Positions 16,205 to 23,503 are shown, counted from the stretch's first letter. The stretch: DNA of 64,000 nt from a virus (IMGVR_UViG_3300037246_000452:1-64000), one strand, 5' to 3'. Notes: a model not told the origin generated them from the sequence alone. Made by a program: numbers and translations.

Positions 16205-16906
16205 CTAATTCAAAAGTTCATACATTGCTCGTTCCATAGTCACTGGCCTTGGTACTGGCTTGCACTGTTCATTTCCATAGTCTGCTATCATTTCTTGCAG
16301 ATCGTGGAAAGCTTCATCCCCTCCAATTACCTCATCAATAAACTTTTGGCTTACATTCTTATATCCTCCTGCCATCAGACAGGCAACCGTTTTAGCCTCT
16401 CCTGCAGATTGGAAGTACTCCTCAGCCTTTGAGGCCTCCATACGTATCTCAAACAATTCCTTAGGGATGCATAGGACTACCTCCCCATACATCTGAATGA
16501 GGCGTCTGTAGCAATCAAAGGTTGTCCTTGCCCCTATCCTGTTTATCCATTCCTGTACAGTGTCTTGCGTGATACCCACATTCAATATCGTATCCATCAT
16601 ACCCGGCATGCTGACAGGGGCTCCTGATCTAATCGATACAAGCGGCATGTACCCAAAGTAGTCTATAAGAGGATACATCTCATGTATAGCTTTTGTAGTC
16701 AAGTCTGTCAGGTAAGCATTTCTGGATGCACCCTGCAACTCTCTGTATCTATTACACATCTTTGTAGTCAATGTAAAACCGGGAGGGACTGGTAACCCTA
16801 TCCTTGCCATTTCAGCAAGGTTGGCACCCTTACCACCAAGCAGAGCTTTGTTCCCTACTGTTCCGTCTGTATCATTCTTTCCGAATCGGTATATTGCTTC
16901 ATCCAT
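16205..16906 (-). CDS. pyruvate phosphate dikinase N-terminal fragment
   Basis: The 233-residue protein matches only the first part of pyruvate, phosphate dikinase, a family of about 870 residues. Seen: LLGGKGANLAEMARIGLPVP near residue 22, PPGFTLTT, then SIRSGAPVSMPGMMDTILN near 91-109 and TFDCYRRLIQMYGEVVL. These include the N-terminal ATP-grasp Lys and Arg positions. The rest of the ATP-grasp, the swivelling phospho-His domain and the PEP/pyruvate barrel are absent, so the full reaction is not expected. The remaining 70 residues close with a helical tail and the frame is intact. It may bind nucleotide or interfere with the host enzyme. It heads the transcript after the promoter at 16949-16977. 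Confidence 0.75.
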   Translation of the reverse strand: MDEAIYRFGKNDTDGTVGNKALLGGKGANLAEMARIGLPVPPGFTLTTKMCNRYRELQGASRNAYLTDLTTKAIHEMYPLIDYFGYMPLVSIRSGAPVSMPGMMDTILNVGITQDTVQEWINRIGARTTFDCYRRLIQMYGEVVLCIPKELFEIRMEASKAEEYFQSAGEAKTVACLMAGGYKNVSQKFIDEVIGGDEAFHDLQEMIADYGNEQCKPVPRPVTMERAMYELLN

Positions 16907-16948
16907 TGGCGCCCTCCTTGGCTGTGGTATTAATTAATTTATAAGTAA

Positions 16949-16977
16949 ATCTTAACAAATTGAAAAAGGTTTGTCAA
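16949..16977 (-). promoter_or_regulatory. sigma70-type promoter
   Basis: TTGACA (16972-16977) and TAAGAT (16949-16954), spacer 17 bp, face the dikinase-fragment, CsrA-like, zinc-protein operon. The promoter starts 8 bp after the 3' end of tRNA-Asp. Confidence 0.85.
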
Positions 16978-16984
16978 GTAAAAA

Positions 16985-17061
16985 TGGCGCCCCTCAACGG
17001 ATTTGAACCGATGACCTCTGCACTGACAATGCATTGCTCTCCCAAACTGAGCTAGAGGGGC
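16985..17061 (-). tRNA. tRNA-Asp (GTC)
   Basis: The minus strand folds as a standard cloverleaf: acceptor GCCCCTC/GAGGGGC, D-arm GCTC...GAGC, anticodon loop TTGTCAG with anticodon GTC, T-arm with TTCAAAT, and discriminator G followed by an encoded CCA. The only flaw is an A-G pair at the base of the anticodon stem. It lies with tRNA-Pro between rtcB and the next promoter. Confidence 0.93.
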
Positions 17062-17071
17062 ACTTATAAAA

Positions 17072-17149
17072 TGGTCTGGGGGGGAGGATTTGAACCTCCG
17101 TTTCCTACGTCCAAGGCAGGAGGGTTAAGCCAGACTACCCTACCCCCAG
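17072..17149 (-). tRNA. tRNA-Pro (TGG)
   Basis: The cloverleaf has acceptor CTGGGGG/CCCCCAG, D-arm GGGT...ACCC, anticodon stem CCTGC/GTAGG with loop CTTGGAC (anticodon TGG), T-arm GAGG TTCAAAT CCTCC, and encoded ACCA. It lies 10 bp from tRNA-Asp and 20 bp from the rtcB stop codon, so it is probably cut from the rtcB transcript. Confidence 0.93.
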
Positions 17150-17169
17150 ATAATTTGTATTCTCGTACC

Positions 17170-18363
17170 CTACACCTCTTTACCTTTCTTGTAAACCTTT
17201 TTCTTATTCCTCGCCTTGATTGTCGTTATGGGTGTGAGCTTTATATCTGCACTCACCAAATCAATCTGATTCGCCATTACTTCGTCAATATTCTTATAGG
17301 CGCCCACCGCTTCCCCCATATGATGTTGCTCAAGGTCATCATGAAGTATACCCATTTTCACTAGATATGTGCTCTCTGCTTCTAGGTCAAGTATGTTTGC
17401 GCTCTCAGTCGTTGATCTCTTCCTACCTGCTCCATGGGAACATGATTGGAACGACTTAAGATTACCTTGGCCTTTGCCTATATAACTGGCTGTTCCATAA
17501 GAACCGGGGATAATACACATGTCATTGAACCTTGCTCGTATTGCACCCTTCCTATGCACCCATAAGTTCTGACCTTCATGATTTTCAAGAGCAGCAAAGT
17601 TATGGTGGCAATCTATATCTTGCTCGAACCCTATATCAGGATGAAGCTCTCTTAGTGCCTTTTGCATTTCACGCATTATGAGTCTCCTGTTTAACTTCGC
17701 ATACTTTAGGCAGAAGATCATATCCTTGATATAGTATGCCGCTTCTTCCGTGTCTGTAGGAAGAAATGCAAGATCATGCTTCTCAGGTACTTGGCTTCGC
17801 CAACGTCGATTCAATCTCTTGGCTATCTCGTTGTAATAATCGCAGACCCTCTTACCTAAGTTCCTGCTTCCTGTATGGAGAAGAAACCAGTAGTTGTCTC
17901 CATCCGTACAAAGTTCCATGAAGTGATTACCACTCCCCACTGTTCCTAACTGTAATGCTGCTTTCACCCTCAAGCCCTCTACAAACATAGTGGCCTCCGG
18001 TAACTGTAACCCCTGCACTAACGGTTCATTACGGCTTGCGGTTCCTACCGGCACCCGTAGCTTTACTCGCCTTACCCAATCCCAAATCTCAGCTTTTGTC
18101 AAGTCATGCGACAAGATGATTTTACAGGCTCTAACTCCACAACCTATGTCACTGCCTACTGCGACAGGTGAGATTGCCCCTTGTGCTGCCCAAACCCCAC
18201 CAATAGGCATACCATACCCCGGCTGTAAATCAGCCATTGCAGCAGGGCCACGAAACGTAAAGGGGTGGTTCGCTAGATTTCTTAATTGCTCCAAAGCTCT
18301 CTCTTGATAGTCCTCAGTCCAAAGGAATATAGGTTTAGGTTCGGTGGTTACTACTTGCTTCAT
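17170..18363 (-). CDS. rtcB: RtcB-type RNA ligase
   Basis: The 397-residue protein has the full RtcB signature in order: SDIGCGVRA (metal-binding Asp and Cys), GSGNHFMEL, LLHTGSRNLG, DCHHNFAAL, HRKGAIRA, PGSYGTASYIGKG and SCSHGAGR, the last holding the His that is guanylylated. RtcB joins RNA ends bearing 2',3'-cyclic or 3'-phosphate to 5'-OH using GTP and Mn, and heals cut tRNAs. The length is in the short range for the family. It is followed directly by two tRNA genes, which suggests repair of tRNAs cut by host anticodon nucleases. Start has AAGGAGG. Confidence 0.95.
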   Translation of the reverse strand: MKQVVTTEPKPIFLWTEDYQERALEQLRNLANHPFTFRGPAAMADLQPGYGMPIGGVWAAQGAISPVAVGSDIGCGVRACKIILSHDLTKAEIWDWVRRVKLRVPVGTASRNEPLVQGLQLPEATMFVEGLRVKAALQLGTVGSGNHFMELCTDGDNYWFLLHTGSRNLGKRVCDYYNEIAKRLNRRWRSQVPEKHDLAFLPTDTEEAAYYIKDMIFCLKYAKLNRRLIMREMQKALRELHPDIGFEQDIDCHHNFAALENHEGQNLWVHRKGAIRARFNDMCIIPGSYGTASYIGKGQGNLKSFQSCSHGAGRKRSTTESANILDLEAESTYLVKMGILHDDLEQHHMGEAVGAYKNIDEVMANQIDLVSADIKLTPITTIKARNKKKVYKKGKEV

Positions 18364-18372
18364 ACTCCCTCC

Positions 18373-18807
18373 TTAATACTCGTCTGAATGTCTAATTCTA
18401 TGGCAACAAGCATATACTAAATCACACTTATCAGCTTCTCGCCCTAATGCTACTATACTTCTTTCCATCAGCAAACCACTTATCCCAAATAATTTGGCCT
18501 TCGGGTCTCGATGGTGAAAGTCAAATATGCAAGCATTTATTCCGGTATATAATGCTCCACAATCAAGGCAAACACCCCCTTTGTAAACTACTAATTTACC
18601 TTTACGTACTTGTCTTTGAATCCTACGTTTATTGGTTCTGGTAGTTCTGTTCTTATCTGCCCATGCCTTTTTATGCCCCATAGGGGTGCGGTACTTCCTA
18701 CCATTATGCCCTGAAATATACTTCCTATAACGGTAATGGCAATCCTGCTCATATAATTTTTGGCCACAGCCACAGGCGCATTTTATAATTGCACCTTTAC
18801 CATTCAC
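18373..18807 (-). CDS. HNH endonuclease-like protein
   Basis: The 144-residue protein has an N-terminal CACGCGQ knuckle and a basic middle (TTRTNKRRIQRQVRKGK). The C-terminal half reads VCLDCG, then IFDFHHRDPKAKLF, then VYACCHRIRH: a C-x-x-C, HH, C-x-x-H arrangement typical of free-standing phage HNH enzymes. It starts at GTG 18807 behind GGAGG, overlapping the upstream stop. It probably makes DNA nicks or acts as a homing endonuclease. Confidence 0.75.
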   Translation of the reverse strand: MNGKGAIIKCACGCGQKLYEQDCHYRYRKYISGHNGRKYRTPMGHKKAWADKNRTTRTNKRRIQRQVRKGKLVVYKGGVCLDCGALYTGINACIFDFHHRDPKAKLFGISGLLMERSIVALGREADKCDLVYACCHRIRHSDEY

Positions 18808-19130
18808 TTTCCACCCCTCCCTATGTTGGTTGGTAGTACTGACATCTTCGCCTCTATCTGTTCCTGTGTTTCATCAAAGGCTGTACATCCTAATCCTAGA
18901 AAGTACTCTTGATTTTGATTAATGAAATTAATTGCACTGATCTCAAAGTCTAATGCCTTAAGTCTTAATCCTACAGCTTTGGCCTCCATAGCAATTAGCT
19001 TATTCTGTAGTCGTCTCCTTTCTTTCTCTTCTACCTGCCAGTGTAATGTAGCACTTACCCATAACCCTGTCATAACCAAAGCCATAACTATAAAAAACCA
19101 TGTCCAACCCTCTCCTTCTTTAAGCTTCAT
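18804..19130 (-). CDS. single-pass membrane protein with coiled coil
   Basis: The 108-residue protein starts at ATG 19130 (MKLKEGEG), behind GGGGGG and overlapping the upstream TGA. It has one membrane segment, WTWFFIVMALVMTGLWVSA, at about residues 9-27, then a charged heptad-like helix (QVEEKERRRLQNKLIAMEAKAV). This layout is shared by phage spanin-like and inhibitor proteins, but no family is recognised. It contains a reversed copy of the dispersed palindrome at 18922-18937. Confidence 0.6.
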   Translation of the reverse strand: MKLKEGEGWTWFFIVMALVMTGLWVSATLHWQVEEKERRRLQNKLIAMEAKAVGLRLKALDFEISAINFINQNQEYFLGLGCTAFDETQEQIEAKMSVLPTNIGRGGK

Positions 19131-19318
19131 GCGTTTGCCCCCCACCCATAATAATGGAAGTGTCCCATCTTAATGGCCTCGAAAGCATCCTGTTCCGTGA
19201 GTTTCGATATGAAGAACTTACCAGATTCAAGCTCATCAGCAATCAATGCTCCTGCCATTTCCCTAGCTGCAATAGCTGTGTGAATATCTTGCAATGCTAC
19301 CAATCTTAGGTTACTCAA
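19127..19318 (-). CDS. small hypothetical protein, TTG start
   Basis: A 63-residue protein whose best start is TTG 19318, six bases after GGAG; no ATG or GTG with a ribosome site is available. It overlaps the upstream 48-residue gene by 8 bp (TTGAGTAA). The sequence is helical (QDIHTAIAAREMAGALIADE) and ends with an aromatic HFHYYGWGANA. No family was recognised. Confidence 0.5.
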   Translation of the reverse strand: MSNLRLVALQDIHTAIAAREMAGALIADELESGKFFISKLTEQDAFEAIKMGHFHYYGWGANA

Positions 19319-19457
19319 AATAAGCTCCTTCTTCCATTCTTGAGAGTTCAACTTTATCAACCATCATATCTGGGTCGAAGTCCTCAACCTCTACTCCGGT
19401 TGTTACCTCTGAAATCATTCCCATTACTTCTTTGTCTAACTCTTCTGATATAAACAT
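19311..19457 (-). CDS. small acidic hypothetical protein
   Basis: A 48-residue acidic protein (MFISEELDKEVMGMISEV...) with a GGAGG site 6 nt before the ATG. It is the first gene downstream of the promoter at 19500-19528 and overlaps the next gene. It is shorter than most gene finders accept, but its position and ribosome site make it credible. Confidence 0.6.
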   Translation of the reverse strand: MFISEELDKEVMGMISEVTTGVEVEDFDPDMMVDKVELSRMEEGAYFE

Positions 19458-19499
19458 ATTGCCCTCCATGGCGTTTTGTTTTATTTAATTTATAAAGAT

Positions 19500-19528
19500 A
19501 TTTTAACAAATTAAAAAAGTTATGTCAA
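19500..19528 (-). promoter_or_regulatory. sigma70-type promoter
   Basis: TTGACA (19523-19528) and TAAAAT (19500-19505), spacer 17 bp, face the cassette that leads to the HNH gene, rtcB and the two tRNAs. Confidence 0.85.
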
Positions 19529-19536
19529 GTTTATTA

Positions 19537-19722
19537 TTACTTTTCGTACTTTTTATTTATCATACTGGTGAGATACGTTGACAGATGATCGCTCCTATCA
19601 TGGCAATTATATCCTTGCTGCCTTAGGGTATCCGCCACCTTAGGGTAATGCTCAAAGCCCTCCTCCTTAGAGTTGATGGTTTTGAGTGTATCCCTTACAA
19701 TCTTTGGAATCTTAAGTATCAC
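19537..19722 (-). CDS. small hypothetical protein
   Basis: A 61-residue protein starting at GTG 19722, overlapping the upstream TGA as GTGA; no separate ribosome site is evident, so translation is probably coupled. It is helical and basic (KIVRDTLKTINSKEEG, DTLRQQGYNCHDRSD). No family was recognised. Confidence 0.5.
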   Translation of the reverse strand: MILKIPKIVRDTLKTINSKEEGFEHYPKVADTLRQQGYNCHDRSDHLSTYLTSMINKKYEK

Positions 19723-20075
19723 TCATCAAGCCATACTACTGAATCAATACAGGTCATCTTACCCTTAACCTTTGACATCCCCTTTCCGGTAAACTCTATC
19801 TCAATGATACCGTTATACCTATGAGTATGGCATACTGCTTCCTCATCGTTGTACAGGCATTGCTTCCCCACCATACTTACAAAACCTTCTGGTGCTTCTG
19901 CCCCCGGGAGAATGGTTTTAACATCCGCACTTGGTACAACCTCTTTCTTTCGCTTGAGGTTCTGCTTCACCTTGAGCTTAGCCATATCAACCTTACCTTT
20001 AATCCGTGCTGCCGTATCCTTAGGTGCTTCGTCCTTTGGTACGTCCTTATCTTTCTTCTTGAATATAATGCCCAT
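19719..20075 (-). CDS. hypothetical protein with basic N-terminus
   Basis: A 118-residue protein; ATG 20075 is chosen over GTG 20084 because GGAGG abuts the latter. The first 55 residues are a Lys-rich helix (MAKLKVKQNLKRKKE). The rest is a small beta-like domain with two Cys (GKQCLYNDEEAVCHTHRYNG, IIEIEFTGKGMSKVKGKMTC). It might bind nucleic acid. No family was recognised. Confidence 0.55.
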   Translation of the reverse strand: MGIIFKKKDKDVPKDEAPKDTAARIKGKVDMAKLKVKQNLKRKKEVVPSADVKTILPGAEAPEGFVSMVGKQCLYNDEEAVCHTHRYNGIIEIEFTGKGMSKVKGKMTCIDSVVWLDE

Positions 20076-20100
20076 CCGATTCACCCTCCTTGGTTAAAGT

Positions 20101-20283
20101 TTATGTCCAGCCCTGTGATTTGAGGAAATTACAAAGCTGCATGGTTTCATCATAAAGCTTATGATCTGAATTCCTATCCCCCAAATGTTTTAGCAGCCAG
20201 TTCGCATTTCTGGTCTTGCCTATAGGAATATCCAACTTTGCAGTTAATTGCACCAGTTTACTTTCCGCTTCCTTCCGTACCAT
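20101..20283 (-). CDS. small hypothetical protein
   Basis: A 60-residue protein starting at ATG 20283 behind GGAGG, inside the end of the upstream gene. It is helical (KEAESKLVQLTAKLDIPIG) and ends QLCNFLKSQGWT. The codons for LVQLTAKL contain a copy of the dispersed palindrome at 20238-20253. No family was recognised. Confidence 0.5.
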   Translation of the reverse strand: MVRKEAESKLVQLTAKLDIPIGKTRNANWLLKHLGDRNSDHKLYDETMQLCNFLKSQGWT

Positions 20284-20440
20284 TAGTACCTCCACATTTA
20301 CATTCACAGTTTATAGTATCGTACCCTGCATTCTTTTGTTCATCGAGATAGTCACTTAAGATTTGTAAGTTCCAGACAATCATAAATCCTAGACTCATGA
20401 GCAAGGCCCACGTTACCCCAGCATTAACCTTCTTTTTCAT
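20258..20440 (-). CDS. small single-pass membrane protein
   Basis: A 60-residue protein starting at ATG 20440 behind GGAGG. It has a positively charged start (MKKKVNAG), one membrane segment (VTWALLMSLGFMIVWNLQIL) and a C-terminal CECKCGG motif that may bind metal. No family was recognised. Confidence 0.55.
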   Translation of the reverse strand: MKKKVNAGVTWALLMSLGFMIVWNLQILSDYLDEQKNAGYDTINCECKCGGTNGTEGSGK

Positions 20441-20720
20441 CCTTATCCTCCTTGGCATTACTTGCAGCCTCAGTCCATTCATCTACAGTCTCTTCTGCAA
20501 TTATAACAAGAGGGTGGAAGTTAATGCCATCAAAGTTTTTAAAGATGAGATACTTTATAGCATCTTCCTTGGTGGCTGGCAAGATAAAAGTACATTTCAT
20601 ATGTACCACCATGGTATCACCTGCTGCCACCTCAATCTTGGCCGGCTTAACTGCGTATATCCCTCGTATGATCGTGGTTATAAATTTCAAGTACTGGTCC
20701 TGCGTCATTTCTGCTTCCAT
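20424..20720 (-). CDS. hypothetical protein
   Basis: A 98-residue protein starting at ATG 20720 with TAATG overlap and GGGGGG upstream. It mixes helix and strand (DQYLKFITTIIRGIYAVKP, DTMVVHMKCTFILP) with an acidic C-terminus (NAKEDKDEKEG). No family was recognised. Confidence 0.55.
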   Translation of the reverse strand: MEAEMTQDQYLKFITTIIRGIYAVKPAKIEVAAGDTMVVHMKCTFILPATKEDAIKYLIFKNFDGINFHPLVIIAEETVDEWTEAASNAKEDKDEKEG

Positions 20721-21157
20721 TAATCCCCCCACACCATTTTATAAATTTTATAGCAACTGTTACATAAATACACATGATGCCCGTGTACCATAATCTGTGA
20801 TCTATAATACTGCTTGTACGATGTCGTGTTCCCTATCGTTTCGTACCCTTTCTTAGGTTTCCATAGTGCACTAGGTTCCTTGATCGTCACCTCCAGCGTT
20901 GGCTTGTCTGGATAGTTCGTATGGATATGACATAAGCAGTTACTATTGTGGCAAAAGAAATGCTTCGAGTACTTCCCACCCCATTCATTTACATGCCTCA
21001 TACTCGTACAAGCAGGGCAGAATCTATATAGTACTTCTTTCTGTAATTCCTCAATCCATACATGCGTGGTCTTCAATTGTATTAAATGCTTATGCGTCCC
21101 TTTCAGGTTGTGGTATTCACATTCTTTATTATCACACCCCTTATGTTTCATGCCCAT
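20720..21157 (-). CDS. Cys/His-rich hypothetical protein
   Basis: A 145-residue protein with many candidate zinc ligands: KGCDNKECEYHNLKGTHKH at the start, FCPACTSMRH in the middle, HFFCHNSNCLCHIH, and YLCNSCYKIY at the end. These suggest two or more zinc sites. It follows the Cys/His repeat protein and overlaps it. No family was recognised. Confidence 0.6.
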   Translation of the reverse strand: MGMKHKGCDNKECEYHNLKGTHKHLIQLKTTHVWIEELQKEVLYRFCPACTSMRHVNEWGGKYSKHFFCHNSNCLCHIHTNYPDKPTLEVTIKEPSALWKPKKGYETIGNTTSYKQYYRSQIMVHGHHVYLCNSCYKIYKMVWGD

Positions 21158-22113
21158 GTTTCACCTTTATTACTTTCATGATCTCCGGTGTGGCCATGCT
21201 GTTTTATACACTGTTCCTTTGAGCCATCCTTATTTACGATTGCATACTTACATTTATAGGGCATCACCCCTTCCGGTTCTTGGGGCCATACACCTACATC
21301 ATGATCATCAGTGCCCTTACTACAGGCTACATGATCTCCTGAGTGTCCTTTGGGTAATGAACAATAACACGATATCCCAGTGGAGGAGGGAGCGTTACAC
21401 CATTCTGATTTATCATCATCCTTATAAGGTAAACACTTATCCCCGCATTTATGAATACTCTGAGTCCATTGGTGCAGCACCGTCCCTTTATGGTCTACAG
21501 CCATATGGTCTCCTTCATGTTCTACAGGAAGAGTACAGACAAATAGCCCCTTGTCTGCTAAGCATTTACTAATCTTTATAGGAGAAAACTCATTCTTCCA
21601 TGTCCCTAAACAATCCCCATGCATCGTATACTCCTTGTGATGCCCGGTGTGCCCGTAGTGTAAGGTGTAGCTATTCATACCATTCATATGATTACAACTA
21701 TCAGCAGTAGGATTGGTAAAAGCTGAATTAGCAGGTTTCTCATATATACTTATAGGCCACGTAAACTGGTTATCATCAATAGGGTGGTGTCCTGTATGCT
21801 TCCCGCCATGACCTTCTGTAAGATAGCAGATCGTACCATTCATGTGGTTCTCCCCACAGTTAGCAGGGAACTTCTTAAGCTTCTCTTTAGCCTCATTCTC
21901 CAGTGCCCTTGCCAATTCCATCAGCCCTATAGGAGTGAACTGACATTTGATTGACCCGAGTACGTATCCTAAGCCTTCAACTACTCCCGCCCCGTGTTGT
22001 ATCGTCTCAGCCAAATCATTCAGTACACAGGTTAAATGACCTACTTGTTTAACCGTCAGGAGCTTTAGCAAATCATTGTATACCTTATCCAACTCCAAGT
22101 TCGGATGCGTCAT
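21148..22113 (-). CDS. Cys/His repeat protein
   Basis: The 321-residue protein has a helical domain (residues 1-85) followed by five copies of a module that reads C-x-(L)-x(3-5)-H-x-G-x-H and often ends in a Trp: CYLTEGHGGKHTGHH, SYTLHYGHTGHHKEY, CTLPVEHEGDHMAVDH, CSLPKGHSGDHVACS and CIKQHGHTGDHES. Each could bind one metal ion. Single copies of a C..p.GH.GdH pattern are known to me from small actinobacterial and phage proteins, but a tandem array is unusual. ATGA overlaps both ends of the gene, so it is part of a tightly coupled cassette. Confidence 0.6.
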   Translation of the reverse strand: MTHPNLELDKVYNDLLKLLTVKQVGHLTCVLNDLAETIQHGAGVVEGLGYVLGSIKCQFTPIGLMELARALENEAKEKLKKFPANCGENHMNGTICYLTEGHGGKHTGHHPIDDNQFTWPISIYEKPANSAFTNPTADSCNHMNGMNSYTLHYGHTGHHKEYTMHGDCLGTWKNEFSPIKISKCLADKGLFVCTLPVEHEGDHMAVDHKGTVLHQWTQSIHKCGDKCLPYKDDDKSEWCNAPSSTGISCYCSLPKGHSGDHVACSKGTDDHDVGVWPQEPEGVMPYKCKYAIVNKDGSKEQCIKQHGHTGDHESNKGETWA

Positions 22114-22430
22114 GGCCTTAGCCTTACTGGTGGGGTGTGTATCCTATTAGGATGTTCTTTTACATGTCTATGGTAACTCTCCCAGCGTTCCTTGTTTTTA
22201 GTCCACACTGTCAGTCGTCTTGCATACTTCTCCCACATTGAACGGTGGACTGGTCTGTTCATCCATTTAGAGAAATGGTGCCCATAGCACCTATCCCAAA
22301 ACCATAAGATATATTTCCAGTCGTTTGTTCCTGTCTTTGTTATAACCACTGCTGGCGGTACGCAGCCATGCAGCTTCTTTGCTAACATTCCTTTTATGCT
22401 GATCTTCTCATCTAAGGTTATAAGCCTCAT
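22110..22430 (-). CDS. hypothetical basic, Trp-rich protein
   Basis: A 106-residue protein rich in Trp, Arg and His (KYILWFWDRCYGHHFSKWM, RSMWEKYARRLTVWTKNKER). It overlaps genes on both sides by ATGA. The composition suggests nucleic-acid contact, but no family was recognised. Confidence 0.55.
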   Translation of the reverse strand: MRLITLDEKISIKGMLAKKLHGCVPPAVVITKTGTNDWKYILWFWDRCYGHHFSKWMNRPVHRSMWEKYARRLTVWTKNKERWESYHRHVKEHPNRIHTPPVRLRP

Positions 22431-22609
22431 TTGCTGATACCCATTGTCTTGAGTTTATTCTTAGCTCGTTTCACACAATCAAAGCAGATGAATACGTCCC
22501 CGGCTTTACCCTCCTGCCCTTCGACAAGACCCCCGGCTACACGCCCCACCTTTACCTTTTCTAATTCTTCTTTGGTTCTTTCACAAAAGCTACATCCTAC
22601 TTCTGACAT
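22427..22609 (-). CDS. ClpX zinc-binding-domain-like miniprotein
   Basis: The 60-residue protein is close to the N-terminal zinc domain of ClpX: CSFCERTKEELEKVKVG and, after an insertion of about 12 residues, VFICFDCVKRAKNKL, against CSFCGKS...VYICDECVDLC in ClpX. Both CxxC pairs are present and there is no ATPase part. The ClpX zinc domain dimerises and binds adaptors and substrates, so a free copy could alter ClpXP delivery. It is the first gene after the promoter at 22645-22673, with GGAGG before ATG 22609. Confidence 0.65.
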   Translation of the reverse strand: MSEVGCSFCERTKEELEKVKVGRVAGGLVEGQEGKAGDVFICFDCVKRAKNKLKTMGISK

Positions 22610-22644
22610 CACTGCCCTCCTTGGCCTGTTTTGATTATACCGTT

Positions 22645-22673
22645 ATAATACCAGATGTTTTGTGGTTTGTCAA
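22645..22673 (-). promoter_or_regulatory. sigma70-type promoter
   Basis: TTGACA (22668-22673) and TATTAT (22645-22650), spacer 17 bp, face the ClpX-zinc-domain-like gene and the Cys/His-rich cassette. Confidence 0.85.
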
Positions 22674-22719
22674 GTTATTAAATCAAGTGCCTTGAAGTAC
22701 TGATCTGTTGCATTCTGGA

Positions 22720-23031
22720 CTATCCGGGCGTGGTCCATTTCCCCCTCGAAAGTTTATCAAGTACTGTCCTCAGTTCATTCCTGATTATCTGTAATTTGCT
22801 GTGCGATTCAACAGTCTTCTCAAATCTCCGAAGTACCCGTATAGCCTTTCTGGCTCCATCATCAAATACTGAGCAGTTATCCATTGAACCTATATCCACT
22901 TGCATTTCAACATCGTCTGGAGTCCTCTCTTTAAGATACACCTCAGCCATCGCCCACTTAAATCCCTCGGCATACTCCCTATCATACCCTGCCGCCTTTC
23001 TTGCCTCTCTCCATTTCTTATCAAATATCAT
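22720..23031 (-). CDS. hypothetical protein
   Basis: A 103-residue protein starting at ATG 23031 (MIFDKKW) behind GGAGG. A copy of the dispersed palindrome (23044-23059) spans the stop of the previous gene and the leader. The sequence is helical (EYAEGFKWAMAEVYLKERT, KAIRVLRRFEKTVESHSK). No family was recognised. Confidence 0.6.
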   Translation of the reverse strand: MIFDKKWREARKAAGYDREYAEGFKWAMAEVYLKERTPDDVEMQVDIGSMDNCSVFDDGARKAIRVLRRFEKTVESHSKLQIIRNELRTVLDKLSRGKWTTPG

Positions 23032-23055
23032 ACCCTTCCTCCTTTGCAATTAATT

Positions 23056-23313
23056 TCAAACAAATACGTATTCTATAGCAGAATGAACTACAAACACACA
23101 AGGTACTCCTCGGTACTTGCTGGAGTAATACCTAACATGGTAGTCATTCTTTATTGTCAGGCCACTATTCTTGTACATAGGAAACAATGTAGCCAGTTCC
23201 TGCGTGTCTATATGGCTTAGGAAAGTTGTGTACTTAATCTCTCTAGCCAACTCTATCATTTCAGAGATATCCTCACCTTTTGCTTGTACACAATTAATCA
23301 GATATGTCTTCAT
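23056..23313 (-). CDS. hypothetical protein
   Basis: An 85-residue protein starting at ATG 23313 behind GGAGG, inside the end of the upstream acidic gene. It has alpha/beta character (ISEMIELAREIKYTTFLSH, KNDYHVRYYSSKYRGVPC). Its TGA stop is part of the palindrome at 23044-23059. No family was recognised. Confidence 0.55.
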   Translation of the reverse strand: MKTYLINCVQAKGEDISEMIELAREIKYTTFLSHIDTQELATLFPMYKNSGLTIKNDYHVRYYSSKYRGVPCVFVVHSAIEYVFV

Positions 23314-23503
23314 CTTCTTCCTCCGCACCCTCTATTTTAGCTCTGTAGGCCTGATCTGCTTTTTCTTCTTCATCCTCCTGATCAGTAACACAGATTTCAC
23401 CTTCATTATAACCTTCAATAATACAGTGAGCTATGTGCTCTCGGTCACAATCGTCGATTTCAACATTTACGTTTAACTTCCACCAGCCTCTTTCCTTTGC
23501 CAT
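23294..23503 (-). CDS. small acidic protein
   Basis: A 69-residue protein, first in its cassette, with AAGGAGG before the ATG. The N-terminus has a strand KLNVNVEIDDCD, and the C-terminal half is very acidic (TDQEDEEEKAD, GAEEEDEDISD). Such acidic small proteins can mimic DNA, but nothing more specific can be said. Confidence 0.55.
   Translation of the reverse strand: MAKERGWWKLNVNVEIDDCDREHIAHCIIEGYNEGEICVTDQEDEEEKADQAYRAKIEGAEEEDEDISD

Noticed and set aside
20946-21572. Plus-strand frame of 208 codons
   Set aside because: It is opposite two Cys/His-rich genes with good ribosome sites; the plus frame has none and reads Tyr/His/Leu-rich filler.
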